15,653 nt of DNA from Burkholderiales bacterium. GTDB lineage: Bacteria; Pseudomonadota; Gammaproteobacteria; Burkholderiales; Burkholderiaceae_C. This document shows, in pieces, positions 6,788 through 14,731 of the stretch. Location of the stretch: contig JANXTP010000227.1 of NCBI GenBank assembly GCA_025352345.1, forward strand, positions 1 to 15,653, in the 5' to 3' direction. How positions within the stretch are numbered: position 1 is the first letter of the stretch; each line of letters starts with the position of its first letter. Position numbers and translations under genes: made by a program. A model generated the notes under the pieces. The model did no database searches and was not told where the DNA came from. It saw only the letters and a list, made by a program, of their open reading frames with translations.

Positions 6788-8173
6788 ATGGCTTTCCTTG
6801 CCGACCTGATCGCTGCGCGCCAGCCGGAGAACTTCTCTCTCCACGAGGCCCACCTCAACACCCAGATGGTGCGGCTGTTGCGCGCCATCGGCTACGACCG
6901 CCGCTATGTGCGCGCGCACGGGCCCTACCTGTTCGACGAGGCCGGCGATCGCTACCTCGACCTGCTGTCCGGCTGGGGCGTGTTCGCCCTCGGTCGCAAC
7001 CACCCGACGGTGATCGGCGCCCTGCGCGATGTGCTGGACCTGCAGCTGCCCGATCTGGTTCAGCTCGATGTCTCGGTGCTCAGCGGCCTGCTAGCCGAAC
7101 GGCTGCTGCGCCACACGCCGGGCGACATCAGCAAGCTGTTTTTCTGCAACTCAGGCGCTGAGGCGGTGGAAGCCGCGATCAAGTTCAGCCGCAGCACCAC
7201 CAAGCGCGGCAAGATCGTTCACTGCGACCACTCTTTTCATGGCCTGACGATGGGAGCGCTGTCGCTGACCGGTGAGCGCATCTTCCAGGACGGCTTCGGC
7301 CCGCTGATACCCGACTGCAACGCGGTACCGTTCAACGACCTCTCTGCGCTCGACGCGGCGCTGCGCGGACGCGACGTAGCGGCCTTCATCGTCGAGCCCA
7401 TCCAGGGCAAAGGGGTGAACATCCCCGACGACGACTACCTGCCCGAGGCCGCCAGGCTGTGCCGCCGATACGGCACGCTGTTCGTGGCCGACGAGATCCA
7501 GACCGGCATGGGCCGCACCGGCAAATTCTTCGCTGTCGAGCACTGGGGCGTCGAGCCCGACATGGTGCTGATCGCCAAGGCGCTGTCCGGCGGTTTCGTG
7601 CCGGTGGGCGCGGTGGCGATGCGCAAGCCGGTGATGGATGCGGTGTTCAACCGCATCGACCGCGCGGTGGTGCATGGTTCCACCTTCTCGAAGAACAACA
7701 TGGCGATGGCCGCGGGCCTGGCAGCGCTGGAAGTGATCGAGTCCGAACACCTGGTCGAGCACGCCGCCTCGCTGGGTGGTGAGTTGATTGCCGAGCTCGG
7801 CGCGATGGTCGAGCGCTACGAGTTCCTGAAGACAGTGCGCGGTAAGGGCTTGATGATCGCGCTCGAGTTCGGCTCGCCGCGCAGCTTCGGCCTGAAAGCG
7901 GCCTGGGGCGCGCTGGAGCTGGCCAACAAGGGGCTGTTCAGCCAGATGATCTCGATCCCGCTGTTCAAGGACCACCGCATCCTGACGCAGGTCGCTGGCC
8001 ACGGGCTGAACGTCATCAAGCTGCTGCCGCCGCTGGTCATCAACCAGGAAGACAAGGCGCAGATCGTCAGCGCCTTCGATGCCGTCATTGCCGACTGCCA
8101 CCGCGTCCCCGGCGCCGTGTGGGATTTGGGCAAGACGCTCGCCGGCCACGCCCTGAAGGCGCGTGCCGCCTGA
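6788..8173 (+). CDS. hpnO: Hopanoid side-chain aminotransferase HpnO (class III, PLP)
   Basis: A class III PLP-dependent aminotransferase of 461 residues. In hopanoid loci this enzyme (HpnO) installs the terminal amine of aminobacteriohopanetriol. Family features are clear: CNSGAEAVEAAIKFSR for cofactor-phosphate binding, HSFHGLTMGAL, VADEIQTGMGRTG with the pyridine-binding Asp at residue 235, and IAKALSGGFVPVGA with the Schiff-base Lys at 264. The frame is open to a TTG at 6725 overlapping the hpnG stop, but I chose ATG 6788 because MAFLADLIAARQPENFSLHEAHLN is a natural N-terminus; no clear ribosome-binding site precedes it. The sequence alone cannot exclude an ornithine- or acetylornithine-type transaminase, but position after shc-hpnG makes HpnO by far the best call. 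Confidence 0.88.
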   Translation: MAFLADLIAARQPENFSLHEAHLNTQMVRLLRAIGYDRRYVRAHGPYLFDEAGDRYLDLLSGWGVFALGRNHPTVIGALRDVLDLQLPDLVQLDVSVLSGLLAERLLRHTPGDISKLFFCNSGAEAVEAAIKFSRSTTKRGKIVHCDHSFHGLTMGALSLTGERIFQDGFGPLIPDCNAVPFNDLSALDAALRGRDVAAFIVEPIQGKGVNIPDDDYLPEAARLCRRYGTLFVADEIQTGMGRTGKFFAVEHWGVEPDMVLIAKALSGGFVPVGAVAMRKPVMDAVFNRIDRAVVHGSTFSKNNMAMAAGLAALEVIESEHLVEHAASLGGELIAELGAMVERYEFLKTVRGKGLMIALEFGSPRSFGLKAAWGALELANKGLFSQMISIPLFKDHRILTQVAGHGLNVIKLLPPLVINQEDKAQIVSAFDAVIADCHRVPGAVWDLGKTLAGHALKARAA

Positions 8174-8203
8174 CTTTCTTCCCATGCATCGAGGTACGAG
8201 GTC

Positions 8204-8611
8204 ATGACCCCCTTGTTCATCGGCCCGTCGCGGGCCGCCAGAGCTGGCCTGGTGGCCGCCGCCCTGGGGCTGCTGCAGCCCATCGCATGGATACCGGCGC
8301 ATGCCCATGCGGTGGTCACTGAAGACTCGCTGGCCCGCGAGCCCGTCAAGCACGGCGAGCCAGCGCACGTGCGGCTGCAGTTCAACACCGGCGTCGAGAT
8401 CAAGCTGTCGCGCGTGATGCTGGTCAGCCAGGGCGACACCGAGCAGGCCGTGCCGATCCGGGCCGGCAACAAGCCGGGCCAGCTGCTGGTGTCGCTGCCG
8501 GCGCTGGCCGAAGGCGACTACGCGCTGCGCTGCCAGGTGTTTGCCGCAGACGGCCACCTGACGCAGGAGATTCGCCGCTTTCACGTCGGTACCGCCGCGC
8601 GGTTGAAATAA
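8204..8611 (+). CDS. copC: CopC-domain periplasmic copper-binding protein
   Basis: A 135-residue CopC-family protein that binds copper in the periplasm. The first 34 residues form a signal peptide (core LVAAALGLLQPIAWIPAHA). Cleavage after AHA would leave His35 as the mature N-terminus, as in CopC proteins that use the N-terminal His for Cu(II). Asp116 and His118 in the ADGHLT segment are the other expected Cu(II) ligands. The rest is a short Ig-like beta sandwich (VRLQFNTGVE, RVMLVSQGD, LPALAEGDYALRCQVFAADGH). There is no Met-rich loop, so it looks like the Cu(II)-only type. The start ATG has GAGG 9 nt upstream and lies 30 nt after hpnO. copD follows after 3 nt, so the two almost certainly work together in copper uptake or tolerance. 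Confidence 0.92.
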   Translation: MTPLFIGPSRAARAGLVAAALGLLQPIAWIPAHAHAVVTEDSLAREPVKHGEPAHVRLQFNTGVEIKLSRVMLVSQGDTEQAVPIRAGNKPGQLLVSLPALAEGDYALRCQVFAADGHLTQEIRRFHVGTAARLK

Positions 8612-8614
8612 GCC

Positions 8615-10321
8615 ATGTTCCTGCAGGGCATCGCCAACTTCATCGACGACCTGATGGGCGGTTTCCAGCTCGTCGGCCTGGCGATGCTGGTCGGCGGCAT
8701 CGTGTGGGCCCTGAGCGTGCTGCGGGTGGCTGCCTCAGACGGCGGTGCGCCGAGGAGCGCACCGACAGGCACGCTGTCGCTGGCCGCCCGCGTGCTGCGC
8801 TGGGGCGCCTTGCTGCTGGCCGCTGCGCAGGCGCTGAAGATCGTCACCAAGGGCTTGGTGCTCGCGGCCACGCTGGGCACGTTGCCGCTGGCGGACTATG
8901 CCTCGACGGTGCAGGTCGAAGCGGGCGGCCTGCGGCTGTTGTTGGCACTCGCCGCTGCGATCGTGGCAGGCTGGATCGCCGCGGCGCCGCAGTCGCTGCC
9001 GCGCTGGCGCATCGGCAGTGCGATCGCCGCCGCGGTGGTCATCAGCGGCGGCTGGCTGGTGCATGCGGTCGGCCGCTTCGAGGACCGCGCGCTGCTGATG
9101 CAGCTGACGGTGGTGCACCAGCTCGCGGCCGCAGTGTGGGTCGGCGGCGTGGTGCAGTTGCTGGCGCTGTGGCGCGCGGGGCGACGCGATGCTGCCTTGC
9201 GCGAGTTCTGGCCCGAAGCCGTGGCCCGCTTCTCGCCGGTAGGCATGGCCTGCGTGGTGCTGCTCGTGGTCACCGGCGTGGTGCTGGCAAACGACTACTT
9301 GGGGTCGTGGCAGGGCCTGTTCGGCACCGGCTACGGCAGCCTGGTGGCCGCCAAGGTCGTGCTGCTGGCGGTGACGCTGGCCTTTGCTGCACTCAATTTC
9401 TCCGCCGGCCGCGCCTGGCGGCGATATCGGGACAACAGCGGCAACAGCGGCAAGCGCCAGCAGCCGGGCGGCAGCGCACCGCCGGCGGCGCTGGCACGCG
9501 TGCCGTTCTACATCGAGGCCGAGACCTTTCTGCTGGTGGCGGTGTTGTTCGTCGCGGCCTCGCTGTCGTCGCTGCCGCCGGCGATCGACATCCCGCAGGC
9601 GAGTGCACAGTTCCACGAGGTGCTGGGGATGTTCGCGCCCAAGCTGCCCAGTCTCGTCACCCCGTCGCACGCCAACCTGCTGGCCGGCGAGGCCGAGCGG
9701 CTGGCCATCGTCGGGCGCGTGGCGTCGGAAGCAGCCACCGACTGGTCCGACTACAACCACAACATTGCGGGCCTCTTCCTGGTCGGCATGGGCGCCTTCG
9801 CGCTGCTGTCCTACCTGCCGCGCATGGCCTGGGCGCGCTACTGGCCGCTGGGCTTCGTGATGCTCGGCGTGTTCCTGTTTTTCCGCAGCGATGCCGAAAC
9901 CTGGCCACTCGGCCCGATCGGATTCTGGGCCAGCACCTTCGGCAACGGCGAGGTGCTGCAGCACCGCCTGGCGACGCTGCTGTGCTTCGGACTCGGCGTC
10001 GTCGAATTGCGCGTCCGCAAGGCGGGCCGGCGGGAATCCAGCGACCCGCGCTACGCCTTTGCGGTGCTGTGCGCTTTGGGCGGTCTGCTGCTGATTACGC
10101 ACGCCCACACGCCTTTCGAGTTGAAGACCGACTACCTGATCCAGTCCACCCATCTGGTCATGGGCCTGCTGGCCACGCTGATGGCCGTAGGTCGCTGGCT
10201 GGAACTGCGCCTGGCCGAGGGCCACAGCCCAGGCTGGTCGCGCGCCGCTGGCCTGCTCAGCGTCAGCGCGATGCTGTGCATCGGGCTCGTGCTGGTGTTC
10301 TACAAAGAACCCCTCGTCTGA
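8615..10321 (+). CDS. copD: CopD-family polytopic membrane protein
   Basis: A 568-residue integral inner-membrane protein with about 13 hydrophobic segments, partner of CopC and implicated in moving copper across the inner membrane. The CopD domain covers roughly residues 110-310, including the characteristic VHQLAAAVWVGGVVQLLALW helix and the following KVVLLAVTLAFAALNFSAGRAWRR region. A second membrane block follows (about 380-565) with WSDYNHNIAGLFLVGMGAFALL, RSDAETWPLGPIGFW, LQHRLATLL and ITHAHTPFELKTD. Its His residues could be metal ligands. This two-block layout seems to occur in other long CopD proteins, from memory. It starts 3 nt after copC with no strong ribosome-binding site, consistent with coupled translation. 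The following 109-nt spacer holds only GC-rich short stems and no convincing terminator. Confidence 0.88.
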   Translation: MFLQGIANFIDDLMGGFQLVGLAMLVGGIVWALSVLRVAASDGGAPRSAPTGTLSLAARVLRWGALLLAAAQALKIVTKGLVLAATLGTLPLADYASTVQVEAGGLRLLLALAAAIVAGWIAAAPQSLPRWRIGSAIAAAVVISGGWLVHAVGRFEDRALLMQLTVVHQLAAAVWVGGVVQLLALWRAGRRDAALREFWPEAVARFSPVGMACVVLLVVTGVVLANDYLGSWQGLFGTGYGSLVAAKVVLLAVTLAFAALNFSAGRAWRRYRDNSGNSGKRQQPGGSAPPAALARVPFYIEAETFLLVAVLFVAASLSSLPPAIDIPQASAQFHEVLGMFAPKLPSLVTPSHANLLAGEAERLAIVGRVASEAATDWSDYNHNIAGLFLVGMGAFALLSYLPRMAWARYWPLGFVMLGVFLFFRSDAETWPLGPIGFWASTFGNGEVLQHRLATLLCFGLGVVELRVRKAGRRESSDPRYAFAVLCALGGLLLITHAHTPFELKTDYLIQSTHLVMGLLATLMAVGRWLELRLAEGHSPGWSRAAGLLSVSAMLCIGLVLVFYKEPLV

Positions 10322-10430
10322 TCCGGCGCTACGCCGCGATGGCGATGGTCGCGGCGATGCCACCGCCATCTTGGACAATCCGCTCTCTGGCCCTGCGCCT
10401 CGCTTCGGGCACCCACACAGCCACCTCCCC

Positions 10431-13050
10431 ATGCCAGCGCACCACCTGACGCCCTCCCTGCGCGAACGCTTCAACATCTCGCGCCTCGCGATCAAGCACC
10501 CAGGGCTGACGGTGGCGTTCTGGCTGGCCCTCGTCGTGGTCGGTACGGTGGCCGCCGGGTCGCTCAAATTCGCGCTGTTTCCCGACATCACCTACCCGGT
10601 GGTGGTGGTGCAGGCCTCGGCACCGCTGGCCAACGCCGCGCAGACCGTCGCAGCTGACCCAACCGATCGAGCAGGCGGTGCGCGCACTGCACGGCACCTC
10701 GGACGTGGCCTCGACCACCTACCCCGGCCAGACGGTGATCAACGTGCCGTTCGATGTAGGCAGCGACCTCGGGGCCTCACGGCAAACCGTCGAAGTCGCG
10801 ATCAAGCTGTTGAAGCTGCCCGCGGGCACGCGCACCCAGGTGCTGCCGATCAACCTCAACGAAGCCGTCGTCGCCACCTACACGGTGGAAAGCAGCGCTC
10901 TGCCACTGGCGCGCCTCGGCGCACTGACCGCCCAGGGCATCGCCCCTGTGATCGAGGCCCTGCCCGGCGTGCTCAAGGTGCACACGCTCGGCGAGCCGAA
11001 AGATGCGCGTGCGCCCGAGGCCGCGTCCCAGGCCGGAACGCGGGTGCGCCTGAACGGGCGCGCGGCGCTGGCCCTCCAGGTGGTCAAGCGGGGCGACGCC
11101 AACACGCTGGACGTGGCCGAACGCGTCGCCGTCATCGTGAAGCAGATCAACGACCGCAAGGCTGCAGGCACTGACGGTGTGAAGCTGACGCTCGCCCAGA
11201 CGCAGGCCGACTACATCCGCGCCGCCACCCGCCAAACCCTGCATGCACTGGCCGAAGCGGTGGTGATCTCCGCGCTGGTGATCTTTCCGTTCCTGTGGAA
11301 CTGGCGTGCCACGGCGATCTCGGCGCTGGCGATACCGACCTCGCTGCTCGGCACCGCGGTGGTCATGGTGCTGTACGGCTTCAACCTCGAAACCATCACG
11401 CTGCTGGCGCTGGCGATGATCGTCGGCAACGTGGTCGACGATGCCATCGTCGATCTGGAGAACATCTCGCGCCACCTCGACATGGGCGAGTCCCCGCGCG
11501 AGGCGGCCATCAAGGCCACCGACGAGATCGGCCTGACCGTCACCGCGGCCACGCTGACGGTGGTGGCGGTGTTCCTGCCCATCGGCCTGATGAGCGGCGT
11601 GTTGGGGCAGTTCTTCCGGCCGTTCGGCATCACCATCTCGGCGGCGATGCTGATCTCGCTGCTGGTCTCGCGCACGCTGTCGCCGGTGCTGGCGGTGTAC
11701 TGGCTGCAGTCGCGGGCACCGCGCGGAAGCGGAGCGATGGACGCGACAACACCCGCCACGATGCACGCGGTCGCGCCGTCGGCACTCGTGCGCCACTACA
11801 GCCGCTGGCTCGCCTGGGCGCTGGCGCATCGGCGCGTGGTGCTGGGTGGCGCGGTGCTGTGCTTTGCGGCCAGCCTGGCGCTGATTCCGCTGATCCCCAA
11901 GGGCTTCATCCCGACGCTCGACCGTGGCGAGTTCTACCTGAACTACAGCACCCCACCGGCCACGCCGCCCGACGGGCCCGCAGCGGCCCATTTCGATCCG
12001 TTGCAGGACTCGCTGGCCGTGGCCGCGACGCTCGATGCCTTCGTGCGCCAATCACCCGCGGTCGAGACCGCGTTCACCATCGTCGGCACCCGCCAGGGCG
12101 AGGCCAACAAGGGCTCGATCCACATCCAGCTCAAGGCCGACCGGCAGATCGCCACGGCCGACCTGCAGGAGCAGTTTCGCCGCACCATGCCGGCGATGGC
12201 CGGTGTCACCACCAGCGTCGAAGACATTCCGTTCGTCGACAGCGGCGGCGAGAAGCCGGTGCAGTTGCGCCTGGTGGGCGATGACGTGGTCGCGCTGCAG
12301 CAGGCCGGGCAGGCGCTGACGCAGCGCCTCAAAAGCCTCTCGGGCCTGACCGACATCAGCAGCAGTACCGCGCGGATGGACGGCAACGTACCACTGGAGA
12401 TCCAGCACCACAACGGCCGCCGTGTGGCGCTGATCACCGCCAACCTCGGGCCGAACGCCGCCATCGGCGAGGTGAGCGATCGCGCCGTGGAAGCGGCCCG
12501 AGCCACGCTGCCACCCGGCATCAGTCTCGACCTCGGGGGGGATTCGGCGCAGGCCGAGGAGATCATCGGCAGCTTCCTGAAGACACTGGGCCTGTCGCTG
12601 CTGTGCATCTTCCTCGTGCTCTACGCGCTGTTCCGCAGTCTGCTCGACACCGTGGTGGTGATCGCCTCGCTGCCGCTGTGCATCGTCGGCGCGATGCTGG
12701 GGCTGCTGGTCACGCAGGCCGACTTCGGCATGGTTTCGATGCTGGGCATCATCTTCCTGCTGGGGCTGACCAACAAGAACGCGATCCTGATCGTCGACTA
12801 CATCAAGCAGCTGCGCGCCACCGGCCTGCCGCGCCGCGAGGCGATCCTGCAAGCCGCACCGATCCGGCTGCGCCCGATCCTGATGACCACCGCAGCCACG
12901 GTGCTGGGCATGCTGCCGCTGGCGCTGGGCTTCGGCGCCGGCTCCGAGCTGCGCATCCCGATGGCGATCGCCATCATGGGTGGCCTGCTGACCTCGACCG
13001 TGCTGAGCCTGCTGGTGGTGCCGGTGGTTTACGACAGCCTGGCAACCTGA
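10431..13050 (+). pseudogene. RND-family permease (AcrB-like fold, short form) interrupted by a +1 frameshift
   Basis: A proton-driven RND transporter of the AcrB (HAE) type. Codons 1-73 from ATG 10431 encode the N-terminus and TM1 up to ANAAQTV; the rest continues in another frame from about 10651 (QLTQPIEQAVRALHG) to the stop at 13050. The 3' frame alone can start at GTG 10678 but would lack TM1. Repaired, the protein is about 873 residues, against about 1050 for AcrB. The proton-relay residues are intact: the VVDDAIVDLENI pair of Asp in TM4 and the NKNAILIVDY Lys in TM10. Both large periplasmic loops are about 225 residues rather than about 305, which suggests missing TolC-docking subdomains. 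No adaptor or TolC-like gene is adjacent. It is not the MMPL-type HpnN. The frameshift is either a real recent mutation or a sequence error; selection on the long 3' frame looks intact. Confidence 0.85.
10645..10660 (+). other. Frameshift site in the RND gene
   Basis: Reading from ATG 10431, codon GTC ends at 10649. The protein-like frame resumes with CAG CTG ACC at 10651, so one base (G10650) is extra or two are missing. The upstream frame then runs on as non-homologous residues to a stop at 11174. There is no homopolymer, slippery heptamer or nearby in-frame stop, so a programmed frameshift is unlikely. Confidence 0.85.
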
Positions 13051-13136
13051 GCGACACGCCGGACGATCGGGGGCTCGGCCGGGCGCTCGAGTATCCTTTC
13101 GGTCGGTATCTTGGCGGACAACGAGTGGGACACAAG

Positions 13137-13877
13137 ATGAGCATCCCGACAGCGGTGGTGGTGGGCGTGGGCGCAGAGCGAGGCATCGGCGCTGCGGTGT
13201 GCCGACGTTTCGCTACCGGTGGGTATCACGTGCTGGTTGCGGGCCGCACCGAATCCAAGATCGAGCAGGTGGCCAGCCGCATCCGTGCGGAAGGCGGCAG
13301 TGCCCAGAGCATCGTGGTCGACACGACTTCGGAGGCGGATGTCGAGCGGCTGTTCGACCTGGCGATGGCGCCCGGCGAGGGCCGTGAGCCGGTCGACGCG
13401 GTCGTCTTCAACGCCGGCAACAACCAGATCATCGACTTCCGCTCGCTGACGACCGAACAGTTCGAAAGCTTCTGGCGGGTTGGCTGCTTCGGTGGCTTCC
13501 TCGTCGGGCGCGAGGCAGCACGGCGGATGGCGCCACTGGGGCGCGGCACGGTGATCTTCACCGGCGCCTCCGGAAGCTTGCGCGGCAAGCCAGGCTTCGC
13601 GCACTTCGCGGCGGCGAAGGCCGGTCTGCGCATGATCTCGCAGAGCATGGCGCGCGAGTTCGGTCCGCAGGGACTGCATGTGGCCCATGTGCTGATCGAT
13701 GGCGGCGTTAACGGCGACCGGCTGCGCCAGGCGATCCCCGGCATGGTCGAGCAGCGGGGCGAAGACGGCCTGCTCGATGTCGACGCGATTGCCGAGACCT
13801 ACTGGCACCTGCACGGGCAGCCACGCACAGCATGGGCGCAGGAAATCGATCTGCGCCCGTACAAGGAGTTGTTCTGA
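13137..13877 (+). CDS. SDR-family protein with Phe replacing the catalytic Tyr
   Basis: A 246-residue short-chain dehydrogenase/reductase fold protein, cytoplasmic. The Rossmann dinucleotide motif is GVGAERGIG at residues 10-18 and the NAG motif is at 92-94. Ser145 (TGASGS) matches the catalytic Ser. The usual YxxxK is FAAAK (F157, K161), confirmed in the DNA (TTC). A C-terminal WAQEIDLRPYKELF and AHVLIDGGVN are reminiscent of an SDR subgroup that, as I recall, carries FAxAK naturally; if so this is a subgroup trait and not damage. Substrate unknown, and conventional dehydrogenase activity is doubtful without the Tyr. It follows the RND gene by 86 nt with no clear promoter or terminator. The ATG at 13137 is the first sensible start, although the frame is open far upstream in antisense-free shadow sequence. 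Confidence 0.88.
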   Translation: MSIPTAVVVGVGAERGIGAAVCRRFATGGYHVLVAGRTESKIEQVASRIRAEGGSAQSIVVDTTSEADVERLFDLAMAPGEGREPVDAVVFNAGNNQIIDFRSLTTEQFESFWRVGCFGGFLVGREAARRMAPLGRGTVIFTGASGSLRGKPGFAHFAAAKAGLRMISQSMAREFGPQGLHVAHVLIDGGVNGDRLRQAIPGMVEQRGEDGLLDVDAIAETYWHLHGQPRTAWAQEIDLRPYKELF

Positions 13878-13976
13878 CGCGTTTCGCAGAGAGCGCGCAC
13901 AACCGTGGACATGCTCGAGTGGGTTCAGTCCGACCTCACCTGCCCTGGCATGATCCTGATCGTCAATCCCACCGCA

Positions 13977-13982
13977 AAGGAG
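13977..13982 (+). promoter_or_regulatory. Strong Shine-Dalgarno site fixing the GST start
   Basis: AAGGAG lies 6 nt before ATG 13989. Upstream in-frame starts (GTG 13905, ATG 13911, ATG 13950) have no comparable site, so the protein should begin MKLINSFGPN. Confidence 0.85.
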
Positions 13983-13988
13983 ACACCC

Positions 13989-14639
13989 ATGAAACTCATC
14001 AATTCCTTCGGCCCGAATCCGCGCATGGTGCGCATGTTCATGCTCGAGAAGAACATCACGCTGCCGCTTGTCAACATGGACATCCTTGCGGGTGAGAACC
14101 GCCAAAGCGCGTACACGCAAAAGAACCCCACCAGTCAGACGCCAAGCCTGGAGCTCGACGACGGCCGCATCATTGCCGAGACGGTGGTCATCTGCGAATA
14201 CCTGGAAGAGCTGCACCCTTCGCCTGCGCTGATCGGCACCACACCGGTTGAACGCGCCGAAGCACGCATGGCTCTGCGGCGCATGGAGCTCAATGCCTGC
14301 GAGTATCTGTACAACGGTTTCCGCTTCGGCGCAGGGCTGGAGTTGTTCAAGGACCGTGTGCGCTGCCTGCCAGACGCCGTCGAAGGCCTGCATGCCAAGG
14401 GCGCCGATGGCTTGAAGCTCGCCGATTCGCTGCTCAAGGGCCAGACCTTCCTTTGCGGCAACCGCCTGACGATCGGCGATCTGGTGCTGTATTGCTGCAT
14501 CGACTTCTGCGCTTCTGCCGGCTTCAAGGTCTCCCCTGACCTGACGAACCTGCACGCTTGGCTCGAGCGGATCAACAGCCGGCCCAGCGCCAGCGCGTCG
14601 CTGTCGTCCAACTGGAGCGAGATCGGCCTGCGCGGCTAG
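13989..14639 (+). CDS. Glutathione S-transferase family protein
   Basis: A 216-residue cytosolic GST-like protein. The N-terminal thioredoxin-like domain (about 1-80) runs from MKLINSFGPNPRMVRMFMLE through TPSLELDDG (cis-Pro at P52) to AETVVICEYLEE, where Glu64-Thr65 takes the place of the usual glutamate-serine pair that binds the gamma-glutamyl part of glutathione. The helical C-terminal domain (about 90-210) includes the LTIGDLVLY N-capping box. There is no CxxC or obvious catalytic Cys at the N-terminus; Ser6 is the candidate active-site residue. The start is well supported by an AAGGAG site. It lies 111 nt after the SDR gene and is followed by two strong hairpins, so it probably ends the transcript. 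Substrate is unknown; nothing ties it directly to hopanoids. Confidence 0.9.
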   Translation: MKLINSFGPNPRMVRMFMLEKNITLPLVNMDILAGENRQSAYTQKNPTSQTPSLELDDGRIIAETVVICEYLEELHPSPALIGTTPVERAEARMALRRMELNACEYLYNGFRFGAGLELFKDRVRCLPDAVEGLHAKGADGLKLADSLLKGQTFLCGNRLTIGDLVLYCCIDFCASAGFKVSPDLTNLHAWLERINSRPSASASLSSNWSEIGLRG

Positions 14640-14663
14640 CCAGCAAACCGGCCCACCAGAGTC

Positions 14664-14685
14664 CCCGCGTCCGTGTGGACGCGGG
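14664..14685. terminator. 9-bp hairpin between convergent genes
   Basis: CCCGCGTCC (14664-14672) and GGACGCGGG (14677-14685) form a perfect 9-bp stem with a GTGT loop, 24 nt after the GST stop. It lacks a T-run on either strand, so it is a hairpin-type terminator candidate or an mRNA 3'-end stabiliser. Confidence 0.5.
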
Positions 14686-14710
14686 CGGCACGCACATGGC
14701 GCAGATCACC

Positions 14711-14729
14711 CGGCTGAAGCATTCAGCCG
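14711..14729. terminator. 8-bp hairpin just after the DUF1513 stop
   Basis: CGGCTGAA (14711-14718) and TTCAGCCG (14722-14729) form a perfect 8-bp stem with a 3-nt loop, 2 nt past the stop of the minus-strand DUF1513 gene. Together with the 9-bp hairpin it would serve as a bidirectional stop between the convergent genes. No T-run. Confidence 0.5.
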
Positions 14730-14731
14730 AC

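Noticed and set aside
7151..8584. Minus-strand open frame of 477 codons
   Set aside because: Antisense to hpnO and copC; no motif, and composition typical of a shadow frame.
8735..10591. Minus-strand open frame of 618 codons
   Set aside because: Antisense to copD, whose membrane segments and CopD motif are convincing; the frame also crosses the copD-RND spacer without any gene-like start.
10645..10660. Programmed +1 frameshift in the RND gene
   Set aside because: There is no slippery run, no adjacent stop codon and no upstream Shine-Dalgarno-like stimulator of the prfB kind.
10431..13050. RND gene as hpnN
   Set aside because: HpnN is of the MMPL branch. This protein has the AcrB-type VVDDAIVDLENI and NKNAILIVDY motifs.
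13905..13988. Upstream GTG/ATG starts extending the GST protein by 13 to 28 residues
   Set aside because: The strong AAGGAG site 6 nt before ATG 13989 and the typical GST N-terminus MKLINSFGPN fix the start there.
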